The notes: a model not told the origin generated them from the letters alone. DNA of 64,000 nt from Pseudomonas hygromyciniae (GCF_016925675.1 NZ_CP070506.1:2726501-2790500); one strand, 5' to 3'. Counted from the stretch's first letter, positions 47,893 to 58,199 are shown. Translations and numbers: made by a program.

Positions 47893-47911
47893 ACGAAAGG
47901 AGCCCCACGGT

Positions 47912-49069
47912 ATGTTTCTACGCACAACCTTTTTAGCGACCTGCTGCGCCAGTGCCCTGGCAACGGCGTGTCCGGTATTGGCCGCCGATACCCAGCAGTT
48001 CCCCAGCGAGCAAGGCAGCATCACCGCGACCCCGATTGTCAAAGGCCTGGACCACCCTTGGGCGGTAGCTTTTTTACCAGACAAGCAAGGCTTCCTGGTC
48101 ACCGAACGGCCGGGTGCGCTGCGCTTTGTGAGCAGTGATGGAAAATTGTCTGCGCCGCTGAGCGGCGTGCCGCAAGTCTGGGCCAAGGGGCAGGGTGGTT
48201 TGCTGGATGTGGTGCTGTCGCCGGATTTCAAGGAAGACCGGTTGGTCTACCTGTCCTACGCCGAAGGTGGCGGCCAGGGCGGCAAGGCCGGCACGGCGGT
48301 AGGGCGTGGCCGTTTGAGCGATGACCTGAGCAGCTTGAAGGACTTCCAGGTAATCCTGCGTCAGGAGCCCAAGCTGTCTACCGGCAATCACTTCGGCTCG
48401 CGCCTGGTGTTTGATCGCGATGGCTACCTGTTTGTGACCCTGGGCGAGAACAATGATCGCCCTACGGCCCAGGACCTGGACAAGCTACAAGGCAAGGTCG
48501 TGCGGATCTACCCGGACGGTCGCGTACCGGATGACAACCCGTTTGTCGGCCAGCCTGGGGCCAGGCCGGAGATCTGGTCCTATGGCCAGCGCAACCCCCA
48601 GGGCGCGGCGCTGAATCCCTGGACCGGCACCCTCTGGGAAAACGAACACGGCCCGCGCGGCGGTGATGAAATCAATATCATCGAGCGTGGCAAGAACTAC
48701 GGCTGGCCCCTGGCGACCCATGGCATCAACTATTCGTTGTTGCCGATTCCAGAAGCCAAGGGCAAGACTGCCGAAGGCACGGTCGCGCCCCATCATGTGT
48801 GGGAAAAGTCACCGGCCATCAGCGGTATGGCGTTCTACGATGCCGACCGTTTCAAGGCCTGGCAGCACAACCTGTTTATCGGCGCCCTGGCCAGCCAGGC
48901 GCTGATCCGCCTGCAGTTCGATGGCGACAAGGTGGTCCACGAAGAGCGCCTGCTGGGCGAGTTGAAGGCGCGTATCCGTGATGTGCGACAGGGGCCGGAT
49001 GGCTTCCTGTATGTACTGACGGATGAGGATGATGGCGTGTTGTATCAGGTGGGACTGAAGCAGGATTGA
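47912..49069 (+). CDS. PQQ-dependent aldose sugar dehydrogenase (YliI/Asd-like)
   Basis: 385 residues from ATG 47912 (GAAAGGAG ahead). Signal peptide ending CPVLAAD. Six-bladed beta-propeller of the soluble glucose dehydrogenase family: LDHPWAVAFLPD, GGLLDVVLSPDF, NHFGSRLVFDRDGYLFVTLGENND (in pieces, with the catalytic His), YGQRNPQGAALNP, LWENEHGPRGGDEIN and GKNYGWP. It oxidises aldoses in the periplasm with PQQ and calcium. The E. coli homologue YliI acts on many aldoses. The substrate here is not known. Confidence 0.9.
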   Translation: MFLRTTFLATCCASALATACPVLAADTQQFPSEQGSITATPIVKGLDHPWAVAFLPDKQGFLVTERPGALRFVSSDGKLSAPLSGVPQVWAKGQGGLLDVVLSPDFKEDRLVYLSYAEGGGQGGKAGTAVGRGRLSDDLSSLKDFQVILRQEPKLSTGNHFGSRLVFDRDGYLFVTLGENNDRPTAQDLDKLQGKVVRIYPDGRVPDDNPFVGQPGARPEIWSYGQRNPQGAALNPWTGTLWENEHGPRGGDEINIIERGKNYGWPLATHGINYSLLPIPEAKGKTAEGTVAPHHVWEKSPAISGMAFYDADRFKAWQHNLFIGALASQALIRLQFDGDKVVHEERLLGELKARIRDVRQGPDGFLYVLTDEDDGVLYQVGLKQD

Positions 49070-49076
49070 CTGGCAC

Positions 49077-49104
49077 TGTAGGAGCCGGCTTGCCGGCACC
49101 TACA
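49077..49104. terminator. Palindromic hairpin overlapping a stop codon
   Basis: TGTAGG-A-GCCGGC-TT-GCCGGC-A-CCTACA is a near-perfect palindrome between convergent genes. It resembles the short GTAGGAGCCGGCTTGCCGGC REP class of pseudomonads. The stop codon of the DUF1348 gene lies inside it. Confidence 0.6.
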
Positions 49105-49579
49105 GCCCCAGTTCGGACAGCCCCGGATGATCATCCGGGCGCCGCCCCAGGGGCCAGTGGAATTTGCGTTCGCTCTCTTTGATCGGCATGTCATTGATGC
49201 ACGCATGCCGGTTGGACATCAGGCCGTCCTGGTCAAACTCCCAGTTCTCGTTGCCGTAGGAGCGGTACCAGTTGCCGGAGTCGTCGTGCCATTCATAGGC
49301 ATAACGCACGGCGATACGGTTGCCGGTAAAGGCCCACAATTCCTTGATCAAGCGGTAGTCCAGTTCCCTGGCCCATTTGCGGGTGAGGAAGTCCTTGGCC
49401 TGTTCGCGGTTATGGGCGAATTCGGCGCGGTTACGCCATTTGGTGTCCAGGGTGTAGGCCAGCGATACGCGCTGTGGGTCACGGGAGTTCCAACCGTCTT
49501 CGGCGAGACGGATCTTTTCAATGGCCGATTGTTCGGTAAAGGGCGGCAAGGGCGCACGTACGTGGGCAGTGTCTGACAT
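49100..49579 (-). CDS. DUF1348 (NTF2-like) protein
   Basis: 159 residues from ATG 49579. The family signature is strong: [43 protein letters not shown] and [22 protein letters not shown] (pieces). These are SnoaL/NTF2-fold proteins of unknown activity, often controlled by an adjacent TetR gene. Here it lies 31 bp after tetR on the same strand, so it belongs to a self-regulated two-gene operon. Confidence 0.88.
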   Translation of the reverse strand: MSDTAHVRAPLPPFTEQSAIEKIRLAEDGWNSRDPQRVSLAYTLDTKWRNRAEFAHNREQAKDFLTRKWARELDYRLIKELWAFTGNRIAVRYAYEWHDDSGNWYRSYGNENWEFDQDGLMSNRHACINDMPIKESERKFHWPLGRRPDDHPGLSELGL

Positions 49580-49610
49580 GTGATTATTCCTTCTTGAATC
49601 CCAGTGACTT

Positions 49611-50174
49611 TCAAAGTGCCAATAACGTTTGCGCCATGCATTGCGCATTATCAGCGGCGGTTACATCGCCCATTATCAGGGCCATGGTAATGGCACCATC
49701 GACCAGGATCAGCAGTTGCGCGGCCTGTTTCTCCGGGGCTGGGGTGCCATGTGCGTTGCACAGTTCAAGCAGGTACTCGAACAGTTTCTGTTTATGCGCT
49801 TTGGCCAACAAACGGACCGGGTCTTGCGGGTTGCCGGTCTCGCCGCTGGTATTGATAAAGGCGCAACCGCGAAAGTCCGTAGAGGCGAACCAGGCCTTGA
49901 GCGCGCTGAACACCCCAAGCAAGCGCGCACCGCTGTCTGGCGCTTGTTCGACCTCGCTGCGCAGCCACTGCAGCCAACGCTCGTCGCGCCGCTGCAGGGC
50001 GGCGATCACCAATTCGTCCTTGTTGGCGAAATAGCGGTAGATGCTTTTCCTGGAGACCCCGGCGGTTTTCACCAGCAGTTCCATGCCGGTGGCCGCGATG
50101 CCGTGCCGGTAGAGCAGCTTTTCGGTGACATCGAGAATAATGTCGCGGGTTTCACTGTTGGTTATATCGTTCAT
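49611..50174 (-). CDS. TetR-family regulator
   Basis: 187 residues. N-terminal HTH (about 8-55: [40 protein letters not shown] in family form; the recognition part is [12 protein letters not shown]) and a helical ligand domain with the TetR_C pattern [10 protein letters not shown] common in the YxaF/AcrR-like group. A perfect 14-bp palindrome 12 bp upstream of its start is the likely operator. It probably represses itself and the DUF1348 gene. Confidence 0.9.
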   Translation of the reverse strand: MNDITNSETRDIILDVTEKLLYRHGIAATGMELLVKTAGVSRKSIYRYFANKDELVIAALQRRDERWLQWLRSEVEQAPDSGARLLGVFSALKAWFASTDFRGCAFINTSGETGNPQDPVRLLAKAHKQKLFEYLLELCNAHGTPAPEKQAAQLLILVDGAITMALIMGDVTAADNAQCMAQTLLAL

Positions 50175-50186
50175 GTTGCGACAGTA

Positions 50187-50200
50187 GAACGATCGTTCTT
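50187..50200. promoter_or_regulatory. TetR operator palindrome
   Basis: AGAACGATCGTTCT is a perfect 14-bp palindrome directly ahead of the tetR start, in the place and of the size expected for autoregulation. Confidence 0.7.
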
Positions 50201-50297
50201 CATGGTCAATGAATTATTTTCCATGTTCCGCAGGCAGACCTGAGCACCCCCATGGTGTAAGCTCTCGGGCTCTTCGGATTCGATCATTGCGAGCCCT

Positions 50298-51641
50298 ATG
50301 CCGTCGTTATTCAAACGTTCTCTGTTGCCCAAGTTGCGCGGTTTCCCCCTGGCCACCGATGCGATCGAGGTGCTGTGCGGTGCTGCCGAGTTTCGCCGCT
50401 GCCTGCTGGAGAAAATCGCCCAGGCCCAACACCGTATCTATATCGTCGCCTTGTACCTGCAACAGGACGAAGCGGGCCAGGAGGTGTTTGACGCGCTGCA
50501 TGCCGCCAAGGCCGCACGGCCTGAACTGGATATCGTGGTGATGGTCGACTGGCTGCGCGCCCAACGCGGTCTGATCGGCGCGGGCAAGCAGCCGGGTAAC
50601 AGCGCCTGGTACCAGGCGATGACCCAGTCGCGCCCGACACATGTGCCGGTATACGGGGTGCCGGTTCAGACCCGCGAGTTGTTTGGCGTGTTGCACCTAA
50701 AGGGCTTTGTGATCGATGACAGCGTGCTGTACAGCGGCGCCAGCCTGAACAATGTGTATCTGCACAAGTTCGACAAATATCGTTTTGATCGCTATCACTT
50801 GATCCACAACAAACCACTGGCTGACTCCATGCAACACTTGGTGGAGCACGGGCTGGTGGCCTCCAAGGCGGTCCACCGCCTGGACCTGCCCAACCTGCCC
50901 ACCACTCGCAGCCTGCGCAATGAGATTGGCGACTTGCGCAGCCGGCTCAAGCACGCGACCTATGACACCACGGCCGGCCAGGCTGGCATCGGCGAGTTGT
51001 CGGTCAGCCCGCTGCTAGGGGTGGGCAAGAACAACCCGCTGAGCCGGGTGATCTGTGAGCTGATCGCCAGCGCCCAGCAGCAGTTGACCATCTGCACCCC
51101 GTATTTCAACCTGCCGCTACCGGTAACCCGGGAGATCAACCGCGCGCTGGCCCGTGGGGTGAAGATCGACATCATTGTCGGCGACAAAACCGCCAACGAC
51201 TTCTATATCCCGCCCAGCGAGCCGTTCAGGATCATCGCCGCGCTGCCGTATCTCTACGAAATCAGCCTGCGCCGCTTTGCCAAGCGCCACCAGCGCATGA
51301 TTGACAGTGGCCAGCTCAACCTGCACCTATGGCGTGACGGTGATAACACCTACCACCTCAAGGGCATGTGGGTCGACGAGCGCTATACCTTGCTCACCGG
51401 CAACAACCTCAACCCCCGTGCCTTCCGCCTGGACCTGGAAAACGCCTTGCTGATCGACGATCCCCGAGGCCAGTGGCTGGCGCCACGGCGCAGCGAGCTT
51501 GAGGAGATTTTCCGGCACGCCAAGCGGATCCAGGGCTACCAGCAGTTACAGACGCTGGTGGATTACCCCGAAGCCGTCGGCAAGTTCTTGCGCCGGGTCA
51601 GCCGGGTACGGGTCGAGCGCTTGTTGTATCGGATCCTGTAA
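50298..51641 (+). CDS. pssA: CDP-diacylglycerol-serine O-phosphatidyltransferase (PLD type)
   Basis: 447 residues, the length of E. coli PssA. It makes phosphatidylserine, the precursor of phosphatidylethanolamine. It belongs to the phospholipase D superfamily with two HKD-type motifs: LHLKGFVIDDSVLYSGASLNN (about 134) and YHLKGMWVDERYTLLTGNNLNPRAFRLD in pieces (about 355). It has a basic C-terminus and is peripheral at the ribosome and membrane. Monocistronic. Confidence 0.93.
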   Translation: MPSLFKRSLLPKLRGFPLATDAIEVLCGAAEFRRCLLEKIAQAQHRIYIVALYLQQDEAGQEVFDALHAAKAARPELDIVVMVDWLRAQRGLIGAGKQPGNSAWYQAMTQSRPTHVPVYGVPVQTRELFGVLHLKGFVIDDSVLYSGASLNNVYLHKFDKYRFDRYHLIHNKPLADSMQHLVEHGLVASKAVHRLDLPNLPTTRSLRNEIGDLRSRLKHATYDTTAGQAGIGELSVSPLLGVGKNNPLSRVICELIASAQQQLTICTPYFNLPLPVTREINRALARGVKIDIIVGDKTANDFYIPPSEPFRIIAALPYLYEISLRRFAKRHQRMIDSGQLNLHLWRDGDNTYHLKGMWVDERYTLLTGNNLNPRAFRLDLENALLIDDPRGQWLAPRRSELEEIFRHAKRIQGYQQLQTLVDYPEAVGKFLRRVSRVRVERLLYRIL

Positions 51642-51748
51642 CTGACCTGCCATTTTCTCGGCACACTTGAAACACTTAGCACCGTCTTTGGTGTATTCGG
51701 ACTCTTCCTATAACCCCTCTAGGCTGGGTTTTGTAGCGTTGCATTGAC

Positions 51749-51768
51749 AGTTCTTACGGAAAAGAACT
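51749..51768. promoter_or_regulatory. Inverted repeat upstream of the large toxin gene
   Basis: AGTTCTT and AAGAACT (7-bp arms) with a 6-bp spacer, 31 bp ahead of the start codon. Candidate operator or leader hairpin. No hrp-box-like match was seen for this gene. Confidence 0.3.
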
Positions 51769-51799
51769 CTCGCCCTCCCTTAGGTGAAGAGAACTGGAA

Positions 51800-54700
51800 A
51801 TGTCGACATACAGTGTAAAGAGTGCAGGCACGCCGTTTAACGTTGTGACAGGTGCAGGGCAGGGCTATCGACAGCCTGAGCCGACAGCCTCGATGCCGTC
51901 GTCCGAAGCGCCGTCTGCGCCCGAAGGCCAACACTGGCCAGCATCTGAGCAAACCCCACGCAGCCCCTCGATGCCTGGCAGGTTGACGCAAGCAAGGCTC
52001 GAGTTGGCGGCGCAGCGCAAAAAACGCGACGCGACGCCATTGCCTGCTTTTCCATCGTCCGTCGATGCGGCGAAAGGCGATGAAAAGCTGCAGGACACCC
52101 TCACTCATTGGGTGACCACCGGCAAGCTGAAACGCAAACCCATCCCCGACAATGCTTCGATCAAACCTTACGTGGACCTTTATCGCGACGCGGTGAAAGA
52201 GCCGGCGGTGCAGGACTGGCTTGCGAGCAAAGGCTTCAAAGGGTCGACCGTGCGCATTGACCGCGACGGCGTAGAGGGAATAGTGATTCGCGATGGCGTC
52301 GAGACCAAGCAGCGATTTACCACCAGCGATGGGTCTGGTTGGTGGGAAGTGAGTGGCAAGGTCAGGGCGGCTGTGCGCTACCTGTCTCCCAGCGATCTGG
52401 GGATTCTGCTACCAGACCCGAAAACGGGCGATTTTAATCACGTTGACGTCATTCTCGATTTTTACGGCGTCAAGACACCTAACGAAAGCGGCGGTGCCGC
52501 GCAGCTTGGCAGGCAGCTTACGGAGGAGGGCTGGCCCGGGATTTCCGAGCAAAAGCGCACCGATTGGCGCGAGCAGTTCGACCAACTCGTGCAGCAGAGT
52601 CGCGACCAGGATGTCCGTGCGCGCCTGGCTCCCCAGTTGCAGGCGCTGGTCGATGCAAAGGCTGAGGACGCCGATCTCGACCTGACTGCGCAGACTGTGG
52701 ATATCGACCCCCAGTCGAGACTGGCACAGAAAAGCCATCAGCCACGGGCGAGTTTTGCTCAGTTCCTGGCAACCCCGGCCTTCAGAGCGTTCGTCGATAA
52801 AATCGGTTTTGGCCAGGGCGATCACGTTTACCGCATTCGCGACGGGCAGCTGGAACTGCGGGACTCGGCGAATCATTGGACTAATCTGCAAGCCTTTCTC
52901 GATGAAGAGATCAGCAAGACCCTGGTTGCAGGCAGTGCAGAAGAAAAGGCGCGCATTCTCGAACTGAATGCCAACTTCAACCAGTTGGTGGGCATGAGCA
53001 AGGAAACCGGCGACGCCCTGTATTCCATCCCCCAATATGACCTGCGCCAGGTTCTGGAGTATTCCGGGTTGGGGTCTCCTGGCTCCGTCGCGCAAGCACG
53101 CGTCGCGCTTGGCTGGCTGAACAATCAATTGCCTCCGGCGCCGCTGGCGGCGGACTACGCGAGTCTAACGCCCTATAGTTGGGGACCTGGGGCGTTGTCA
53201 CCCAACGACCTGACGGTGCTCAGAACCCAAGCCGCCGGGCCGGGTTCGGTCACTGAACTGTTGCGCGATTTTGCGGACGGGGCGGACCTGCCCGCCGACC
53301 CGGATTTGCGGCTTCGGGCGTTCTTCGACTCGCCCCAGGCCATGGCCAAGGCGCAGCAATTGGCGGGCGTGCTGAATATGGCGGAGGTCGCCGGTGGCGC
53401 GCCCCTGTCCAGGGCTTCTCGCCACCAACTGCTGGCTGCCGCGATCAAGGCCAGTGTGGCCGTCGATGTGCCCGGCGCGCCCGGCGTGGTTGCCGGCTAC
53501 GAGATCTATCATCCCAGCAACCTGGGGCGCACGATAAACCAGGTGCGCGAGGAGATAGAAACGCATTTGATTGACCACAAGGCGGTCAGCGCCAGCGCCG
53601 CGCCGTTGGTTGCCCACCTGTTGCTGGCACAGGCAGCCCCCTGAGTTTCTGATCAAGACGCGCAGTGTGTCGGCACTCGCACCTCAAGCACTGATGTTGC
53701 AGCCTGGGCAGGTGACCATCGGCTCGACCGCCTGGCTGAACCTGCGCCTGGGCACTGCCATGGCTGAAAAACTCGGTGGGGCGGGCAGTTCGCGGGCGCT
53801 GACTATCACCCAAGCCCTGGACCTGAGCCGACTCGATGCGACAGGGCCTGCGCAGGCAGAGTTGATCAAAAGCCTTGGCGCCCAGCCCTTGCTGGACTGG
53901 GCGGTGATGGCCGGGATTTTTCCCAAGTCATCCGATGGGCGCTACTCGCCAGGGGATTATTCGGCTGCCACACAGGCATTCACCGACCGGGAAAACCGCA
54001 CTCGCGAGGCATTCAATACCCTCACGAGCGAGCCACCCACTCAAACAAGTCTTTTAGTGCAACAGTTGGCGAAGCTGTTTCCCGAGTTGACCGAGGACGA
54101 GATCCGCAATTTCAAGCTTGAGCTGGATACCGACGTGCCTTTTGACCCAAGGCAACACGGGCACCTGGAGACCCGTCAGCCCTACTTGACCGACGTGATC
54201 CTGACTCAACAAGCTGAAAAGGATCCGCTGGTTGCCTTTGGCGATTGGGTGAGCCGTCTTTTTGGTGACGAAAAAAAGTACAAATTTATTCACCCTAAAA
54301 TTTCCCAGGAAGCCTTTAACGAAAGAATCAAAAAACCTGCCGCCAATTGCCCCGTTGGTCGCACCGGCTGTGGACCAATACATTGCCGATACCCGCAGCG
54401 CCCAGGCCACGGTGATCCGCCTGATGATCGCCAACGCGCCGCTGGAGGTACGCCGGGCATTTGAGGTCGGCAAGCTGGAGTTTTTTACCTTGCGCGAGGA
54501 GACCGGGCAACCCGTGGAGGACGAACAGGGCGAGCACTCCAAGGTGCAGGAAAAAAAGGGCAGGCATGGCCTGTTGATGCGTTACGAAACCGGGGCGGCG
54601 ACCCCGAGATTCGGCTACTACGAAGTGTTTCCAGGTTCAATGAAAATGATCCGGCGTGACGATCTGAGCTACAGACTTGGGTTAAATGGCGTGACCCAAA

Positions 54701-55641
54701 AAGGCAGTGTGCCCTACGGGCCTTTTGCCTTTGTCCAACGGGATTTTCGTCATGCAAAGCTGGAGAAGTTCGACTTCCAGGCCTATTCCCAGGGCACCGA
54801 GCCGCGTCCGGGGGTAGAGTCCAGGGTCATTATCGAGAAGGCCCGCGAGCCGTTGCCCGGTCAGGTCTTGTCGCAGTGGCCCGGCCCCGCGCCGGTCTAT
54901 GTCCCCAACAGTTGGGCTTCGACAAGAACACGCGATATCACCAGAACCGTGCTCGACAACACGTTCGAGGACAAGCGCGAGTTGCTGCTGGAGTACGCCA
55001 ATCAACCCACACGGCTGCAGAAGCGCCGCAGCTACCCTTTCGATTCCGGCAAGATCCTGACCCAGGAGAACCTTAGAACGGTCCTCAGTCTTATCCCATT
55101 TGTAGGTGCGGTTGCGGACATTGCCGATGGCAATATCAAGGACGGTCTCAAAGGCCTGTTGATCGACTTCGCGTCATTTGCAGCGACAGGCGGCTTGGCT
55201 GCAGCCAGGTCATTCTTCAAGGGGATCAAGGCGATTGTGCCCTATAGCGGTCGTGCATTTGGTCAGGGCCTGATGAAGGAGAGCGGACTGCTGGTGCGCA
55301 GCATGTTCAACCCTCTGGACGGCAGCGTCGATGTACTCAAGTCCGCGCTTAAAATCACAGAGCGCAGCAAAAGGGTGTTGTCAGGGGAGTTGATGGGGGT
55401 CGGCTCAGGCATTTATCTGCCTACCACCGCCTTTGAAAAGTGCCGCTGGGGGCTGGGCGCCTATGAGGCGCTGCGTGGCAAGCCGCCTGCTGACCCACAA
55501 CGGGTAGGTCAGTTGGGCGTGAGCCAACAGTGCGCGGTCTACGCCGTGAACATGAACAGCAAGTGGTATGCGATCAACCCGGCGACCCTTAAACCTACTG
55601 GCGCTCCCCTTGAGGACTTCACGCCAGAGCGTCAGACGTGA
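51800..55641 (+). pseudogene. Large toxin/effector-like protein, frame broken twice by +1
   Basis: About 1279 residues when repaired. Ser/Pro-rich N-terminus (TASMPSSEAPSAPEG), no signal peptide. The first frame (51800-53644) ends at five C's (53637-53641); removing one gives LLLAQAAPEFLIKTRS. The second frame breaks at six A's (54330-54335); removing one gives NERIKNLPPIAPLVAP. From about residue 560 on it aligns by eye with the 24-27.7 kb protein: HLLLAxxAPxFLxK, LxDWAVxxGI, LxxLIPFVGAVADI and SKWYAINPATLKPTGAPLEDFTP. It stops just after that last block, where its paralogue continues with a ChaN/EreA-like domain. The hydrophobic helix pair near residue 1085 suggests membrane insertion. Activity unknown. 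Confidence 0.75.
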
Positions 55642-55670
55642 TAACCGCTCAGGGGAGGGCCGCCAGTCGT

Positions 55671-56870
55671 TCAGCGCGGTGCCGGCCAGAGCGCAATGAG
55701 CAGCAGCAGGGCGGCGGCTACCAGGTAGGGTAGTCGCGGTTCGACGGCATAGATCAGCGTCCCGGCCAGAGGCCCGACGACCACCCCCAAGCCTTGTGCT
55801 GCACCGACCGAACCTGCGGTGGCGCCTTGTTCCGAGGCCTCCACCGCGTTGGCCGCCAGTGCGGCGAACGACGGGAAGATCCAGCCCATACCGGCCGCCG
55901 AGACGAAGAAACCGAGCCAGAGGATCCACGCCGTATCCGCGAACATGCTGCCGGCAAACCCCAGGGCCGAGACAAGGGCGCCGACGCGGATCATCCGCAG
56001 CGGCGGCCACTCCAGTTTGCGCACCAACAATTGCGAGCAGATCAACGCTAGGCCCACCATCGTCAGGGCAATCCCGGCGGTTTGTGCGGCGTCGGCGGGG
56101 TTCATCTGCAGACGGTCCAGGGCGAAAAAGCCCACGGTGATCTGGGCGATGGACACACACAGCATGGCGGCAAAGGCCACCACCAGCGGGCGTCGCAAGC
56201 GTGGGTCCGAGAGGTTGACGGCCTTGGGCGGTTGCTTGAGGTGCAGTTCCTGGCGCGCAAGTTTGGTCAATAACACCACAAAGCCCAGCATCGGCAGCAG
56301 CGCCATCGCATAAAACGGCAGACTCAGGCTGTAGCGCGCCAGCAGCGCGGCAATCGCCGGCCCCAGCACCAAGCCGCAGGCGTTGGCTGCCCCCAGCGAG
56401 GCCATGGCCTTGGCACGGTGGGCCGGCTCGATATTGTCGGCAATCAGCGCATAGCCGGCCGCTGGGATCGCGGCGTAAAACACCCCGATCAAGCCGCGGC
56501 CCAGCACCAACCCGATAAACGCCAGCGTGGCCGCAGGTAGCAGTTGCAGGGAGGCGTCGATAAACACGCACAGCGCCCAGTACGCCAGAGTGAATCCACC
56601 GGTGCCCAACAGCAGCACCCGGCGGCGCCCCAGGCGATCACTGGCCTGGCCCCAGGGCCGCGCCAACAGCATCCAGATCACCCCGGACACCGTGACGGCC
56701 GCACCCGCTTGCCAGGTCGCCAGCCCGAGCACGCGGGCGATGGGACCGATCAGCGAGACAAACGCCATCATCGCCATGGTGCAGGCCATGTTGGCGATCA
56801 GCAGGGGACGCAGGTTGAATGACACCGAGGTGGGCAAAGCAGCATCAATGCTGGTGGCCGGATTGGGCAT
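55671..56870 (-). CDS. MFS transporter (TetA/drug-efflux-like, DHA1)
   Basis: 399 residues, 12 predicted spans. The DHA1 signatures are present: LLARPWGQASDRLGRRRVLLLG (motif A region after TM2, in pieces), GRGLIGVFYAAIPAAGYALIAD (motif C-like helix 5) and the LGAANACGLVLGPAIAALL segment. It starts at ATG 56870 (GAAGATGTCCC ahead). This is a likely proton-driven efflux pump; the substrate is unknown. It is convergent with the toxin-like gene. Confidence 0.88.
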   Translation of the reverse strand: MPNPATSIDAALPTSVSFNLRPLLIANMACTMAMMAFVSLIGPIARVLGLATWQAGAAVTVSGVIWMLLARPWGQASDRLGRRRVLLLGTGGFTLAYWALCVFIDASLQLLPAATLAFIGLVLGRGLIGVFYAAIPAAGYALIADNIEPAHRAKAMASLGAANACGLVLGPAIAALLARYSLSLPFYAMALLPMLGFVVLLTKLARQELHLKQPPKAVNLSDPRLRRPLVVAFAAMLCVSIAQITVGFFALDRLQMNPADAAQTAGIALTMVGLALICSQLLVRKLEWPPLRMIRVGALVSALGFAGSMFADTAWILWLGFFVSAAGMGWIFPSFAALAANAVEASEQGATAGSVGAAQGLGVVVGPLAGTLIYAVEPRLPYLVAAALLLLIALWPAPR

Positions 56871-57034
56871 GGGACATCTTCCGTGAGTTGGATTGATGGA
56901 ACGTTATAGGTAAGACGATTAAACGCAAAGCGCGATTAGCCGCAATGATGAAGATCTACAACTGCTCTGCGCCCTAATGCCGATCAGTAAGCGAACGCAA
57001 TGCTCAAAGCAGCGAAGATCAAATGTGGGAGATT

Positions 57035-57997
57035 CTATGTTGCAGGTAAACCCTGCAACTTTAAGTTCGGCTGGTATTCGCTCTGGTTTTTCATCAGCGC
57101 GAATGCCACCCGGCAGAGCTTGCGGGCGAGGATCACCAGGGCTTGGGTCTTTGCCAGTCCCCGGGCCAGGTAAGACTCGTAGTACGGTTTCCAGGTCGCA
57201 GATCGGCTAGCGGCCATCGCTGCGTTGTGAGCAAGGCGCCGCAACTCTGAATCGCCCTTTTTACTCAAGTGCCGAGGGCCGGCCTTTTTTCCGGAATCTT
57301 TTGGTCTCAGATCCATCCCCAAGAAAGCGATGAATGCATCGCCATTGGCGAACTGACCGCGCATGAAGGCTGTCGCTAGACCAGTAGCCGTAAGATCACC
57401 CACTCCCTCAATGGCTTTGCAGCGCTTGATATTTTCGGTGATGCCCGCCTCTTTACTGACCTTGTGCAGCAACTTCTGAATGACCTGCTCAGCTTGTTTG
57501 AAGGACTTTAACTGCTGGGCCAACTCGTCTTTCAAAAGCGGTTCGCCTGACCAGCTCAGTGTAAGGCTTACACGCAAGTTGATAAGCTCTGCACGTCGGT
57601 GTAGCAAGCTTTTCAATAACTTGTAAGCCTGCGGAGGTGGACTCCAGAGCCGTAGCCGTTTCTGCTCGCTGCTCAGGTAGCGCGCTAATAAACGTGCATC
57701 ACAAGGGTCGGTTTTCGCCCGCTGGCCAATGCTTTCGCGGTAATGGCTCAACCGATAAGCGTCTACAACGTAAACCCGATGTCCTATTTCATGGGCGAGT
57801 TCAGCTGTGTCCAAGTGGTAAGTGCTGGTGGCTTCCAGGGCAATTGAGCTGTTGGCAGGTAATGTGTTGAGCCAGCGACCAAGAGCATCGCGGTCGTTGG
57901 CAATGGCTTGAGTGGCGTTGAGGTCTTCGCGGTAGGCAACGATTTCGGCCTTGGCCACATCGATACCCACAACCGTTGGTGAAGTAAGGATTGTCAT
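57035..57997 (-). CDS. IS110-family DEDD recombinase/transposase
   Basis: 320 residues. The RuvC-like N-terminal domain carries the acidic residues in VGIDVAKAE, LEATSTYH and QRAKTDPCDARLLARY. The coiled coil (about 120-190) links to the Tnp_20 domain with IEGVGDLTATGLATAF and GPRHLSKKGDSELRRLAHNAA, the region of the catalytic Ser. Complete, no frame break. ATG 57997 follows GAGGATTAGTT. It ends 4 bp from the left junction, so almost all non-coding DNA of the element is upstream of it, as in the IS110 (not IS1111) group. Confidence 0.95.
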   Translation of the reverse strand: MTILTSPTVVGIDVAKAEIVAYREDLNATQAIANDRDALGRWLNTLPANSSIALEATSTYHLDTAELAHEIGHRVYVVDAYRLSHYRESIGQRAKTDPCDARLLARYLSSEQKRLRLWSPPPQAYKLLKSLLHRRAELINLRVSLTLSWSGEPLLKDELAQQLKSFKQAEQVIQKLLHKVSKEAGITENIKRCKAIEGVGDLTATGLATAFMRGQFANGDAFIAFLGMDLRPKDSGKKAGPRHLSKKGDSELRRLAHNAAMAASRSATWKPYYESYLARGLAKTQALVILARKLCRVAFALMKNQSEYQPNLKLQGLPAT

Positions 57998-58199
57998 AAC
58001 TAATCCTCGGAGCTAGGGTTTAAGGGCTTGTCGGGGTCTATCCCAGCGCTGGCTTGCCTCTATTGTCGGTTTTCCCGATGAATTCCTTATCGGCGCTTAG
58101 GGTAGAAAGGGCGGGACGAGAAGTCTCCCACGGTCCGTACTGGCTAGAGTCGGAATCGGGCTTTTAGTCGCCGCCCACCCCTTCAAGTCTAAACATACA
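57998..58199 (-). ncRNA. Predicted bridge RNA of the IS110 element
   Basis: On the minus strand this region can form an outer stem GGGCGG-CGAC / GUC-CCGCCC (58176-58167 with 58117-58109) and an inner stem UCCG / CGGA (58154-58151 with 58137-58134). They enclose an internal loop. Its 5' side contains AAGCCCG (58163-58157), identical to the left target half; its 3' side contains GUGGGAG (58131-58125), complementary to the right half CTCCCAC. Strand and order fit the left and right target guides of the IS621 bridge RNA. A second, downstream loop holds weaker 5-nt matches to the element ends (AUAGA at 58063-58059, ACAAG at 58031-58027), a possible donor loop. Confidence 0.65.

Noticed and set aside
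58025..58065. Donor-binding loop of the bridge RNA
   Set aside because: Only 5-nt matches to the element ends; mentioned as possible but not claimed.
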